DNA of 64,000 nucleotides from Bradyrhizobium sp. 138 (lineage in GTDB: Bacteria > Pseudomonadota > Alphaproteobacteria > Rhizobiales > Xanthobacteraceae), in assembly GCF_023074075.1 (NCBI RefSeq), contig NZ_JADPKT010000095.1, positions 106,216 to 170,215 of the forward strand. Direction: 5' to 3'. Position numbers and translations under genes: made by a program. How positions within the stretch are numbered: the stretch's first letter is position 1; every line of letters begins with the position of its first letter. Below are positions 25,096 to 33,210 of this stretch, piece by piece. The notes below the pieces were generated by a model. It was not told where the DNA came from. It made no database searches and saw only the letters and a list, made by a program, of their open reading frames with translations.

Positions 25096-25572
25096 TCAAT
25101 TGTCGTCGCCCACCTGCAGGGTCGTAAAGCGATCATCGGCGCGGCGCAGCCGTCGGCAAAGCTCGCGGTTGATGTTCTGCAGGACGACCACGTAGGCGTG
25201 GATGTCGGCCTTGTAGCAGGCGTAGAGATTCTTCGCGGTCAGCTCGTACAGCACAGTCGGCACCTCCGCGATGACCGTGGCGGAGCGGTTTTGCATTTCG
25301 ATCAGCGTCATCTCGCCGAAGAAGTCGCCGGGCTCCAGATGGGAAATCGGGATGATACTGCCCGCATTCGTTAGTTTGCTCACGGCCAGCCGACCGGATT
25401 TGACGATGAACATCGAGCGTCCCGGCTCGCCCTCCGCCACGACGGTGCTGCCTGCCTCGAAGCGGCGCTCGACCAGCATCGACATCAGGAGATCGAGGCT
25501 TCCGTCCGAAAGGCCGCCGAAGAACGGCGTCGCGAGCAGGAACGCTTTCTGATCGGGGGCGGTGACGGTCAT
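25096..25572 (-). CDS. Single-domain cyclic-nucleotide-binding protein
   Basis: 158 aa, a stand-alone Crp-like beta-roll without a helix-turn-helix. PGDFFGEMTLIEMQNRSATV is the phosphate-binding cassette, with the FGE glutamate and RSAT arginine that in true cNMP binders contact the ribose and phosphate. It probably acts as a sensor or regulatory subunit through protein contacts. No obvious partner lies next to it. Confidence 0.87.
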   Translation of the reverse strand: MTVTAPDQKAFLLATPFFGGLSDGSLDLLMSMLVERRFEAGSTVVAEGEPGRSMFIVKSGRLAVSKLTNAGSIIPISHLEPGDFFGEMTLIEMQNRSATVIAEVPTVLYELTAKNLYACYKADIHAYVVVLQNINRELCRRLRRADDRFTTLQVGDDN

Positions 25573-25645
25573 GGCGCGAGGTTACGCTTCGTCGCTGATC
25601 GCGGCAAGCAAGGCGGCGTAGCCGGTCATTGCGAGCGTGGTTCGC

Positions 25646-25810
25646 AGGATGGGTAGAGCACTTGCGAAACCCATCATGCTCCCGCGTCGAGAAAGTGAGA
25701 TGGGTTTCGCTTCGCTCTACCCATCCTACGGCTCCGTCATCGCAATCCAGAATCTTTCCGAGGCGACAGTCTGGATTGCTTCGTCGCAAGAGCTCCTCGC
25801 AATGACGCGT
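25646..25810. repeat. Palindromic repeats, families 4 and 5
   Basis: GGATGGGTAGAGC...GAAACCCATC pairs with GATGGGTTTCG...GCTCTACCCATCC (25646-25730). A second inverted repeat follows (CAATCCAGA at 25743-25751, TCTGGATTG at 25770-25778), ending in a GCGAGGAGCTCTTGCGACGA-type unit on the minus strand. They lie between two minus-strand genes and have no coding content. Confidence 0.7.
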
Positions 25811-25825
25811 GGAGAGGCCGTCAAC

Positions 25826-26479
25826 TCACAGGTCCACCGCTCGTTGCCGCGCGACACTTTCCCCGCGCAACGTCCTTCGCTTTCGCCAGACCTGCAGATC
25901 AACCATGACCTTGATGGTCGCCGCGAGGACGGCTGCACACAGCACCGCCTTCGAAACCGTCTCCATCGTCCCCTCGATCAGCAGGCAATGGACCACGCTG
26001 CCTACGACGATGACGATTGCGAGGGGAATATGGACGATGCGCCAGGTTCGCAGGCGCAGTCCCAATCGCCGGCGCAGCAGAGCCAGAAGCGCGACGACGA
26101 AGATGGCCCACATCGCGGTCACGCCGAAGGGCGAGAACGGCGTCGGCGATGCGTAGGTCAGTGCGTCGATCATATCGGGCGGGCTGGTGATCCAGAGGCC
26201 GGCGACGTGGATCGCCACCGCCAGCGCCAGCGCGCCGCCGATCCAGTGATGGACGCGACGGCCGCGATAGGCCGACAGTCCCGGTAGATAGCCGCCGATC
26301 AGCAGAGGCTGAACCAGCACGAGACCAAGCGCAATGATCCCGGCGAATCCGGCGAGGATGTAGACCGGACCGCGCCATGCGAGCTGCTCGCTTGTTGCAG
26401 CCAGCGCGACCGGCACGCCGATGGCCACAGCAAGGGCGGTCCAGATCAGGATCACCCGCGCCGATCTCGACCCCGTCAT
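25826..26479 (-). CDS. Ferric-reductase-like (haem b) membrane protein
   Basis: 217 aa with about six transmembrane helices. Histidines in HHWIG (~78), AIHVAGLW (~90), RIVHIPLA (~150) and SVVHCLL (~163) are placed in pairs on two helices, as in ferric-reductase/MsrQ-type cytochromes that carry electrons across the membrane. It ends in a basic cytoplasmic tail. It starts 12 bases downstream of a Tat-exported protein gene on the same strand, so the two may form a periplasmic redox pair. Confidence 0.78.
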   Translation of the reverse strand: MTGSRSARVILIWTALAVAIGVPVALAATSEQLAWRGPVYILAGFAGIIALGLVLVQPLLIGGYLPGLSAYRGRRVHHWIGGALALAVAIHVAGLWITSPPDMIDALTYASPTPFSPFGVTAMWAIFVVALLALLRRRLGLRLRTWRIVHIPLAIVIVVGSVVHCLLIEGTMETVSKAVLCAAVLAATIKVMVDLQVWRKRRTLRGESVARQRAVDL

Positions 26480-26491
26480 TCGCTGGCCCGG

Positions 26492-26995
26492 TCAGGCCGG
26501 CTGCAGCACGAAGTGCGCCTCGAGGCTGGTTTCCTTGGCGCTTCGCATCACCGGCCGCAGGAAGACGGTTTTGAACTCACCGCTGTCATAGGCGAGATGG
26601 CCATGCGGCTGGCCGAAGATCGGAATGATCTGCGGCATCTCCAGCCGGAACTTACCGTCCTTGTCGGTGAGCGTGGCGCCATGGCTCTGCGGCTCGTGCT
26701 CCTGGCCTTCGACCGTGTGGGCCCAGATCTGGATGCGCTGCCCGGCGAGCGGGGTGCCGTCGCCAGCGCGGCGCACGGTGCCACTCATCCAGAAGCCGCC
26801 CTTGCCGATGCGCTCCACGATCGCCGCGCCCTTGCGATAATTGTTCGCGCCGCCCGACATCGTCTCGGTCGGCGCAAGGCCCGCCGCACGGGCCGGCAAC
26901 AGGAGGCCGGACAGGCCGGATGCCAAAACCCCGGTTGCGAGGACGGAGCCGCCCGCGGCGAGGAGGTGGCGGCGATTGAATACGACCGTGGTCAT
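26492..26995 (-). CDS. Tat-exported intradiol-dioxygenase-like protein
   Basis: 167 aa. The N-terminus FNRRHLLAAGGSVLATG resembles a twin-arginine signal followed by a hydrophobic core and an A-R-A cleavage region near 37. The body (SGTVRRAGDGTPLAGQRIQIWAH, then GQPHGHLAYD) resembles the intradiol ring-cleavage beta-sandwich, with an H-x-H pair. The two tyrosine iron ligands of true intradiol enzymes are not in the expected places, so dioxygenase activity is doubtful. It is probably co-transcribed with the membrane haem protein. Confidence 0.75.
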   Translation of the reverse strand: MTTVVFNRRHLLAAGGSVLATGVLASGLSGLLLPARAAGLAPTETMSGGANNYRKGAAIVERIGKGGFWMSGTVRRAGDGTPLAGQRIQIWAHTVEGQEHEPQSHGATLTDKDGKFRLEMPQIIPIFGQPHGHLAYDSGEFKTVFLRPVMRSAKETSLEAHFVLQPA

Positions 26996-27210
26996 GTCGG
27001 TTCCTCCGGGCGTGGCGCGGTTGCTTCCGCAAGGCTACAACAACAGGCGCAAAACGCCCAGTTGCGATGAAGGGCGCCATAGGTCGCAATAACAGTGTTG
27101 TGAACGATGGCATCGCTGGTCAAACCGTGGGGCAACGGCATCGTCGCGACACTACATGTGATGCTACAGACGCGCATCGTGGCACATCCTTCCCTTTCAG
27201 GTATCCTCGC

Positions 27211-28215
27211 ATGATCCCCTTCTCCGTGCTTGACCTCGCGCCGATCCGCCAAGGCGGCGATGCGGCGCAGGCGTTTCGCAACTCGCTCGATCTGGCGCAG
27301 CACGCGGAGGCCTGGGGCTACAAGCGGTTCTGGCTGGCCGAGCATCACAACATGACGGGGATCGCGAGCGCGGCGACGTCGGTGGTGATCGGGCACATCG
27401 CGGGCGGCACCACGACGATCCGCGTCGGCTCGGGCGGGATCATGCTGCCGAACCATTCGCCGCTGGTCATCGCCGAACAGTTCGGCACGCTGGAATCGCT
27501 CTATCCCGGGCGGATCGATCTCGGGCTCGGGCGGGCGCCGGGCACCGATCAGTTCACGGCGCGAGCGCTGCGGCGCGACCTCGCCACAGCTGCCGAGAAT
27601 TTTCCGCATGACGTGCTGGAGCTGCAGGCGCTGCTCGGCGATATCAAGCCGAACCAGGCGATCCGCGCCGTACCGGGCATGGGGACCAAGGTGCCGCTCT
27701 GGATCCTGGGCTCCAGCACGTTTGGCGCGCAGCTGGCCGCGATGCTCGGGCTGCCGTTCGCGTTCGCCTCGCATTTCGCACCGCAGATGATGATGCCGGC
27801 GCTGCGCGAATATCGCGCGCGCTTCGAGCCGTCGGCACAGCTTGCCAAGCCCTATGCGATGATCGGCGTCAATGTGTTCGCGGCGGACACCGACGCGGAG
27901 GCGCAGCGGATGTTCTCATCGCTGCAGCAGCAGTTCATCAACTTACGCCGCGGCACGCCGGGCCCGCTGCCGCCGCCGGTGGACGACATGGACGCGCTGT
28001 GGTCGCCGGCCGAGAAGGCCATGGTCGGACAGTCGCTGTCCTGCTCCGCGGTCGGATCGCCTGATGTGGTCGAAGCGAAGCTGAAGGCGCTGATCGCCGA
28101 GACCGGCGCGGACGAGCTGATCATCACGGGGCAGATCTACGACCACGCAGCGCGGCTGCGCTCGTTCGAGATCGCGGCGGAGGTGCGGGAGAGGTTGGCG
28201 AGGCAGGCGGTGTGA
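27211..28215 (+). CDS. LLM-class flavin-dependent oxidoreductase
   Basis: A 334-aa TIM-barrel enzyme of the bacterial luciferase-like superfamily. AEAWGYKRFWLAEHHNM, RVGSGGIMLPNHSPLVIAEQFGTLESLYPGRIDLGLGRAPG and ELIITGQIYDH are hallmarks of the YhbW/MsnO8-like branch. It would use FMNH2 from a separate reductase to oxygenate an unknown small molecule. The ATG at 27211 starts the conserved FSVLDLAPI. No neighbour on the same strand. Confidence 0.9.
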   Translation: MIPFSVLDLAPIRQGGDAAQAFRNSLDLAQHAEAWGYKRFWLAEHHNMTGIASAATSVVIGHIAGGTTTIRVGSGGIMLPNHSPLVIAEQFGTLESLYPGRIDLGLGRAPGTDQFTARALRRDLATAAENFPHDVLELQALLGDIKPNQAIRAVPGMGTKVPLWILGSSTFGAQLAAMLGLPFAFASHFAPQMMMPALREYRARFEPSAQLAKPYAMIGVNVFAADTDAEAQRMFSSLQQQFINLRRGTPGPLPPPVDDMDALWSPAEKAMVGQSLSCSAVGSPDVVEAKLKALIAETGADELIITGQIYDHAARLRSFEIAAEVRERLARQAV

Positions 28216-28230
28216 GAAGCATTTCTCCTG

Positions 28231-28437
28231 CGGCCCTCCTCGAGACGCCCGCTTTAGGCGGGCTCTCAGGATGAGGGCGGAGTTTGCGGCAGCAATTCGA
28301 TGGGCACCGATGCCGAGTAGCCTCATCCGGAGGAGACCGCGAAGCGGTCGTCTCGAAGGACAAGGCGGGCGCTCCGCGGGCCAGGCCCAAAGAGGAGAGA
28401 GCCCTCACCCCGACCCTCTCCCGCAGGCGGGAGAGGG
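28231..28437. repeat. Palindromic repeats, families 2 and 3
   Basis: Two family 2 units (28231-28280 with stem CGCCCGCTTTAGGCGGGC, and 28315-28370 with ACCGCGAAGCGGT) and one family 3 hairpin (28414-28437, CCCTCTCCCGC/GCGGGAGAGGG) fill the gap between the convergent monooxygenase and amidohydrolase genes. Confidence 0.75.
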
Positions 28438-28470
28438 AGCGCTGCGCGTTCGTGGTCAGCCTCTCGCGCG

Positions 28471-29346
28471 CTAATCCGCGAACCCGAACAGCTTGGCCGG
28501 ATTGTGCACCAAAATCTTCTCCAGCTCCGTCTGGTCCGCGACATACCGGTACATCAGCTCCAGCAGATCGGCATCGTTCGGCGGCTGCTTCACCGAGACC
28601 GGATGCGGCCAGTCGCTGGCCCAGACGCAGCGATCAGGAGCGGCTTCGATATAGGCGCGCGCAATCGGGATGACATCGTCGTAGGGCGCGCCGAGCTTCG
28701 AGGTCTTCTCGCCGAGCGACAGCATCACCCAGAAATTGCCCTTGGCGAGCAGCTCGAGCATCTTGCGCAGATTCGGATCGGCCTTGCCGGCTTCCGGGTC
28801 GGGACGCGCCATGTGGTCGATCAGCACAGGCACGTCGAGATTTTCGTACTTGGCGACGCTCGACATGATGCCGTCCTTCTCGGGCTGGATCTTGACGTAC
28901 CAACCGAGCTCGCGAATGCGCGCGATGGCGCGGGCGAAATCGGCGTCCGACAGCACGGCGCCGAGCTCCTGGCGGAAGCTGAAGCGGGCACCGCGCACGC
29001 CGGCCTCATGCAGCTTGGAGAGATACGAATCGCTCGCTTCCGCGAACACCAGCGCGTTGGCGCAGCCGCGATAGTTCGGGCCCATGGCAGCCAAGCCGTC
29101 GAGCACGACGGCATGGTCGGCGCCATAGGTGGTGGTCTGCACGATGATGCCGCGCTCGATGCCGAGCGCCTTGTGCATGCGCAGCGCCGCTTCCCAGGTC
29201 GCACTCGGCATGCGATAGGCCGCGCCGGGGCGCTCCGGATATTTGTCGATCGGACCCAGCACGTGAAACTGGCTGTCCACGGTCTTCGGCGGCGGTGCCT
29301 TGATCGGACGGCGCGGATTGGGATCGAACGGCAGATAGGTCGGCAT
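28471..29346 (-). CDS. Amidohydrolase family (PDC-lactonase-like) hydrolase
   Basis: A 291-aa TIM-barrel metal hydrolase of the amidohydrolase-2 group. VDSQFHVLGP occupies the first-strand position (a glutamine replaces one histidine of the HxH pair), VLIDHMARPD and WASDWPHPV carry the later metal/catalytic residues. The closest functional relatives I recognise are lactonases such as 2-pyrone-4,6-dicarboxylate hydrolase. It is the last gene of the six-gene catabolic operon, 10 bases behind the RidA gene. Confidence 0.83.
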   Translation of the reverse strand: MPTYLPFDPNPRRPIKAPPPKTVDSQFHVLGPIDKYPERPGAAYRMPSATWEAALRMHKALGIERGIIVQTTTYGADHAVVLDGLAAMGPNYRGCANALVFAEASDSYLSKLHEAGVRGARFSFRQELGAVLSDADFARAIARIRELGWYVKIQPEKDGIMSSVAKYENLDVPVLIDHMARPDPEAGKADPNLRKMLELLAKGNFWVMLSLGEKTSKLGAPYDDVIPIARAYIEAAPDRCVWASDWPHPVSVKQPPNDADLLELMYRYVADQTELEKILVHNPAKLFGFAD

Positions 29347-29356
29347 GGATGCTCCT

Positions 29357-29752
29357 TCAGTCGATCACGGCGGTGAAGTCGCACTGCACCAGCGCGCCGC
29401 CGTCCATGTTGTCCATCGGCAGCGCGTGGCGCGCCGGGCGCGAATGCTCGTCCGGAAACATTTTTAGCCACTCGACATTGACCGGCCCGCGGTTGCCGCG
29501 GTCCTTCAGCCACACCGTCATCTTGATGATGTCGGAGGTCGAGCCGCCGGCGGCCTCCACCGTCGCCTTCATATGCGCGAACATGTTGGCGCATTGCGCG
29601 TCGAGGCTTTCGGGCATCGTATTGGTCGCGGGATCGCGGCCGAGGATGACGCCCGACATCACGAGATTGCCGATGCGGCAGGCGTTCGGAATCGGATTGA
29701 CGTGCTTGAAGCCGCCGATGTGGATGCTCCTGCGCCGCGTGTGACCACTCAT
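29357..29752 (-). CDS. RidA family protein of the catabolic operon
   Basis: A 131-aa YjgF/RidA-fold protein: LVMSGVILGRDPATN, CANMFAHMKATVEAAGGSTSDIIKMTVWL and the arginine-bearing SRPARHAL. Family members deaminate imines; one branch acts as 2-aminomuconate deaminase in aromatic amine degradation, and the surrounding hydratase and FAH-type genes make a catabolic role more likely than general 2-aminoacrylate clearance. Start ATG 29752. Confidence 0.85.
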   Translation of the reverse strand: MSGHTRRRSIHIGGFKHVNPIPNACRIGNLVMSGVILGRDPATNTMPESLDAQCANMFAHMKATVEAAGGSTSDIIKMTVWLKDRGNRGPVNVEWLKMFPDEHSRPARHALPMDNMDGGALVQCDFTAVID

Positions 29753-29777
29753 GATGCGCTCCCTGTTTGTTGTTGCT

Positions 29778-30581
29778 TCAGACGAACTGGCACGACACCG
29801 AGCCGAACGCGCCATAGTCGGCATGGAAGGTGTCGCCGCGGCGGATGTCGACCGGACGCGTGAACGATCCCGCCAGCACCACTTCACCGGCCCTAAGATG
29901 CTCGTCATGCGGCGCAAGGCGGTTGGCGAGCCAGGCAATGCCGTTGGCGGGGTGATTGAGCACGCCGGCGGCAAGGCCGGTCTCCTCGACCTCGCCGTTG
30001 CGGAACAAAAGCGCGCCGATCCAGCGCAGATCGGCGTCCAGGGGGCGGAACGGCCGGCCGCCGAGCACCAGCGCGGCATTCGCCGCGTTATCCGAGATCG
30101 TGTCCATGACCTTTCGCGTCTTGCCAGTCTCAGGATCGACGCGATGCATGCGCGTCTCCAGAATCTCCAGCGCCGGCGTCACGTAGTCGGTGGCGTTGAG
30201 CACGTCGAAGATGGTGCAATCGGGACCACGCAGCGGCGCCTTCAGCACGAAGGCGAGCTCGACCTCGATACGCGGCGCGTGGAAGCGGTCGAACGGAACA
30301 GGCGTCGCGTCGGCATAGAACATGTCGGCGAACAGCACGCCGTAATCCGGCTCGGAGATGCCGACCGCATTCTGCATCGCCTTCGAGGTCAGGCCGATCT
30401 TGTGACCCCTAATGATTCGGCCGCGGCCGAGCTGGAGTTTGGTCCAGGCGCGCTGGACGGCGTAGGCGTCCTCGATGCTGAAATCCGGATATTCCTTCGT
30501 GAACATCGGGATCAGCGATTTGGTGCGCTCGGCCTCATCGAGACGCGCGGCAAGGCGTTCGATCGTGACGGCGTCCAGCAT
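29778..30581 (-). CDS. hpaH: 2-oxo-hept-4-ene-1,7-dioate hydratase-like enzyme
   Basis: 267 aa, the usual HpaH length. RGHKIGLTSKAMQNAVGISEPDYG and EVELAFVLKAPLRGP carry the acidic Mg2+-binding residues of the HpaH/MhpD hydratase-decarboxylase family. These enzymes hydrate 2-oxo-alkenoates in meta-cleavage pathways. It starts 3 bases after the FAH-type gene. The exact substrate may differ, since no homoprotocatechuate dioxygenase is in the window. Confidence 0.85.
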   Translation of the reverse strand: MLDAVTIERLAARLDEAERTKSLIPMFTKEYPDFSIEDAYAVQRAWTKLQLGRGRIIRGHKIGLTSKAMQNAVGISEPDYGVLFADMFYADATPVPFDRFHAPRIEVELAFVLKAPLRGPDCTIFDVLNATDYVTPALEILETRMHRVDPETGKTRKVMDTISDNAANAALVLGGRPFRPLDADLRWIGALLFRNGEVEETGLAAGVLNHPANGIAWLANRLAPHDEHLRAGEVVLAGSFTRPVDIRRGDTFHADYGAFGSVSCQFV

Positions 30582-30584
30582 GAT

Positions 30585-31445
30585 CTAGCTCTCCGCGGCC
30601 ACGGTGTTGCGCAGCACGCCGATGCGGCTCGACTCGACCTCGACGACATCGCCGACTTTCAGCCAGCGCGGCGGATCGAAGCGGGCGCCCGCACCGGTCG
30701 GCGTGCCCGTCACGATCATGTCGCCGGGCTTCAGCGTTGCGAAGGTGGAGAGATAGGAGATCAGGAAATCGAACGGGAACATCAGCCGCTCGGTCGTGTC
30801 CTGCTGCCGCACCTCGCCATTGACGCGCGTGACGATGTCATGCGGCCCGCGCGGGTCGAGCTCGTCCGACGTGACGATCCACGGGCCGATGCTGCCGGAG
30901 CGATCGAAGTTCTTGCCTTGGGTGACGTTGAACTTGCCGTGGCGCAGCCAGTCGCGGATCGTGCCCTCGTTGCACAGCGTCATGCCGAAGATATGCGACC
31001 ACGCCTGCTCGCGCGGGATGTGACGGCCGCCCTGCCCGATCACGATGACGAGCTCGCCCTCGTAGTCGAGCTGGTCCGAAACCTTCGGCTTCTCCAGCGG
31101 CTGGCCGGAGCCCGTCATCGACGACATGCTGCGCACGAACAGGCTGGGATATTTGGGCAGGTCGGAATTGTCTTTATATTCGGCGTTGCGTTCGGCGTAG
31201 TTGACGCCGATGCACCAGAGCTTCTCCGGCGCCAGCACCGGCGGCAGCAGGACGAGGTTGTCCAGCGCATAGTCGGGCTTGGCGCCGGCCGCCGCTTCCT
31301 GCGCGTCGGTGAGCGCGTTGGCGGCGATCAGCGCGCGCAGATCGGAGAAGTCGCGGCCGATCCGCCTGCTCAGATCGATCACACCACCTTCGACGGCCGC
31401 GCCGTAACGCGGCTCTCCATCCACGAGATAGCTTACGAGGCGCAT
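30585..31445 (-). CDS. Fumarylacetoacetate hydrolase family protein (HpaG-like)
   Basis: 286 aa. IGVNYAERNAEY, QLDYEGELVIVIGQGGRHI (E-x-E metal site) and VTGTPTGAGA are the FAH C-terminal-domain signatures. The family includes isomerase/decarboxylases (HpaG), acylpyruvases and fumarylpyruvate hydrolases. Paired with the HpaH-like hydratase it probably performs an isomerisation or C-C cleavage of a ring-fission product. The N-terminal ~60 residues form the small cap domain. Confidence 0.88.
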   Translation of the reverse strand: MRLVSYLVDGEPRYGAAVEGGVIDLSRRIGRDFSDLRALIAANALTDAQEAAAGAKPDYALDNLVLLPPVLAPEKLWCIGVNYAERNAEYKDNSDLPKYPSLFVRSMSSMTGSGQPLEKPKVSDQLDYEGELVIVIGQGGRHIPREQAWSHIFGMTLCNEGTIRDWLRHGKFNVTQGKNFDRSGSIGPWIVTSDELDPRGPHDIVTRVNGEVRQQDTTERLMFPFDFLISYLSTFATLKPGDMIVTGTPTGAGARFDPPRWLKVGDVVEVESSRIGVLRNTVAAES

Positions 31446-31486
31446 GGTCGTTCTCCAATGGTGTTCGGGCAGCGCGGCGGCGGCGC

Positions 31487-32104
31487 TCAGTCTTTAGATT
31501 TCGGGGTCTGGAACACGGTGTTCAGCGTCACGATCTCGCCGAGCCGGGCGTAACGGGGACCGCCGATGCGGGCGATCGGGTCGAGCGCTGAGGTCTCGAC
31601 CTTGCCGTCATTCAAGAGGCCGTCGCGGATGTGGAACATCACGACCTCGCCGACAATGAGCCGGCTCTTCGCATCGCCGAATTCGAGGCATTGGCGGAAG
31701 CGGCATTCCATCGCGACCGGCGCTGCCGCCAGCCGGCGCACCTTGATCACCTCGCAGGGCAGCGTCTCGAGCCCGAGATGTTCGACCTCGCTGATCTCAG
31801 GCGGATGCTCGACCGACGAATCGTGCAAGGCCTGCATCAGCGGGGTGTCGGCGATGTGGATGACATATTCCTCGGTATCAAGGATGTTGTGCGCGGTGTC
31901 CTTGTAGTCGGCGCCCTTGCGGCCGACGCTGATGGCGAGCATCGGCGGCTTCTGCGAGACGAAGGTGAAGGCGCTGAACGGGGCGAGGTTGAGCACGCCG
32001 CTGCGCGACAGGCTGGTGACCCAGGCGATCGGACGCGGCACCACGATGCCGGTCATCAGGCGGTAGATGCGCTCGGCGCCGAGCTCGGTGGGATCGATCC
32101 GCAT
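31487..32104 (-). CDS. Flavin reductase family protein
   Basis: A 205-aa split-barrel FMN protein. RLMTGIVVPRPIAWVTSLSRSGVLNLAPFSAFTFVSQKPPMLAISV is the DIM6/NTAB-type flavin-binding region, and VGEVVMFHIRDGLL continues the barrel. Such proteins supply reduced flavin to two-component monooxygenases, or act as flavoenzymes in their own right. No monooxygenase is in the operon; the LLM enzyme at 27211 is a speculative partner. The stop of the upstream binding-protein gene lies 3 bases before its ATG. Confidence 0.88.
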   Translation of the reverse strand: MRIDPTELGAERIYRLMTGIVVPRPIAWVTSLSRSGVLNLAPFSAFTFVSQKPPMLAISVGRKGADYKDTAHNILDTEEYVIHIADTPLMQALHDSSVEHPPEISEVEHLGLETLPCEVIKVRRLAAAPVAMECRFRQCLEFGDAKSRLIVGEVVMFHIRDGLLNDGKVETSALDPIARIGGPRYARLGEIVTLNTVFQTPKSKD

Positions 32105-32107
32105 GGC

Positions 32108-33073
32108 TCAGTTCGCCGTGATGTTGGCCTTGCGCACCACCGGAATCCACTTGGCGTCCTCGCGCTCGAGATAGGCCCTGAATTCGTCCGGCGTCATCGG
32201 CGTGGCTTCGCCGCCGAGTTTTTCGAATTTGTCGACCACGCCAGGATCCTTCAGGATCGCGACCAGCGTCTCGTGCAGCTTCTCCACGATCGGCGCCGGC
32301 GTGCCTGCGGGCGCGAACAGGCCGGTAAAAGTCTGGCCGTCGAAATCCTTGTAGCCGAGCTCGGCAAAGGTCGGCACGTCGGGCAGCGACTTCAGGCGAT
32401 GCGGGCTGGTGACGGCCAGCGCGCGGAACAGGCCGGCCTTGATGTGCTGCAGGCTGACCGTGAGCTGGTCGAACGCGAACTGCACCTGGCCGCCGAGCAG
32501 ATCGTTGATCGCCGGCGCGTTGCCACGGTAATGCGCGGTGACCCATTGCACCTCGAGGCTGGATTGCATCAACTCGCTGAGCAAATGGTTGGTGGTACCA
32601 GGGCCCGGCGAGGCCATGGTCAGCTTGCCGGGCTCGCGCTTGGCGAGGTCGATGAACTCCTTGACGGTGATCGCCTGCACCGACGGATGCACCTCGAGCA
32701 CCAGCGGCGTCATCGAGATCGTCGAGATCGGCAGGAAATCCTTCTTCCAATTATAGGCCTCGCGCTTGTTGATCTCGGTCGCGAACAGCACCGGGCCGTT
32801 GGCGCCGACGAACAGCGTGTAGCCATCGGGCGCCGATTTCGCGAAGGCCTCGCCCGCGATCATGCCGCCGGCGCCGGCCTTGTTCTCGATGACGAAGGGC
32901 TGGCCGAGCTTTTCCTGCAGCTTGTCGGCGACGATGCGCGCGGCGCTGTCGACATTGCCGCCGGCGGGATAGGGCACGATCAGCTTGACGTTGCGTGCCG
33001 GCCATTGCTGGCTGGATGCTGGCCCCGCCAGCATCGCAGTGGCGGCAGCTATGGCAATCCAGATTAATCTCAT
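32108..33073 (-). CDS. Bug-family (tripartite tricarboxylate transporter) binding protein
   Basis: 321 aa. A signal peptide (MRLIWIAIAAATAMLAGPASSQ) precedes WPARNVKLIVPYPAGGNVD, the classic TctC/Bug N-terminus; AGAGGMIAGEAFAKS and AFDQLTVSLQHIKAG are further family motifs. Bug proteins bind carboxylates in the periplasm. No TctA/TctB permease is present here, as is common for orphan Bug genes. GGGAGG precedes the ATG at 33073. It is the first gene of the minus-strand operon controlled by IclR. Confidence 0.9.
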   Translation of the reverse strand: MRLIWIAIAAATAMLAGPASSQQWPARNVKLIVPYPAGGNVDSAARIVADKLQEKLGQPFVIENKAGAGGMIAGEAFAKSAPDGYTLFVGANGPVLFATEINKREAYNWKKDFLPISTISMTPLVLEVHPSVQAITVKEFIDLAKREPGKLTMASPGPGTTNHLLSELMQSSLEVQWVTAHYRGNAPAINDLLGGQVQFAFDQLTVSLQHIKAGLFRALAVTSPHRLKSLPDVPTFAELGYKDFDGQTFTGLFAPAGTPAPIVEKLHETLVAILKDPGVVDKFEKLGGEATPMTPDEFRAYLEREDAKWIPVVRKANITAN

Positions 33074-33193
33074 GTTAACCTCCCGGCGGCGCTTCCAATT
33101 CCATGTCGAATGCCTCGGCATCGTGCAGGGCAGCTCGATCGGGCCGCAATCTCCAGATGCGCGCTTGTCCTGTCGAGTGAATTGTGGCGTTCT

Positions 33194-33210
33194 TGTCCAT
33201 ATTATGGACA
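33194..33210. promoter_or_regulatory. Palindrome at the IclR start, probable operator
   Basis: TGTCCAT-ATT-ATGGACA is a perfect 7-base-arm inverted repeat spanning the ATG at 33204, between the divergent binding-protein operon and the regulator gene. The position fits autorepression and control of the divergent operon. Confidence 0.6.

Noticed and set aside
27015..27060. A second possible poly-Cys leader (GCC TGT TGT TGT on the minus strand) before the Tat-exported gene
   Set aside because: The Cys-containing frame has no ATG, GTG or TTG start at a sensible distance; in the ATG-started frame the same bases encode Pro-Val-Val-Val.
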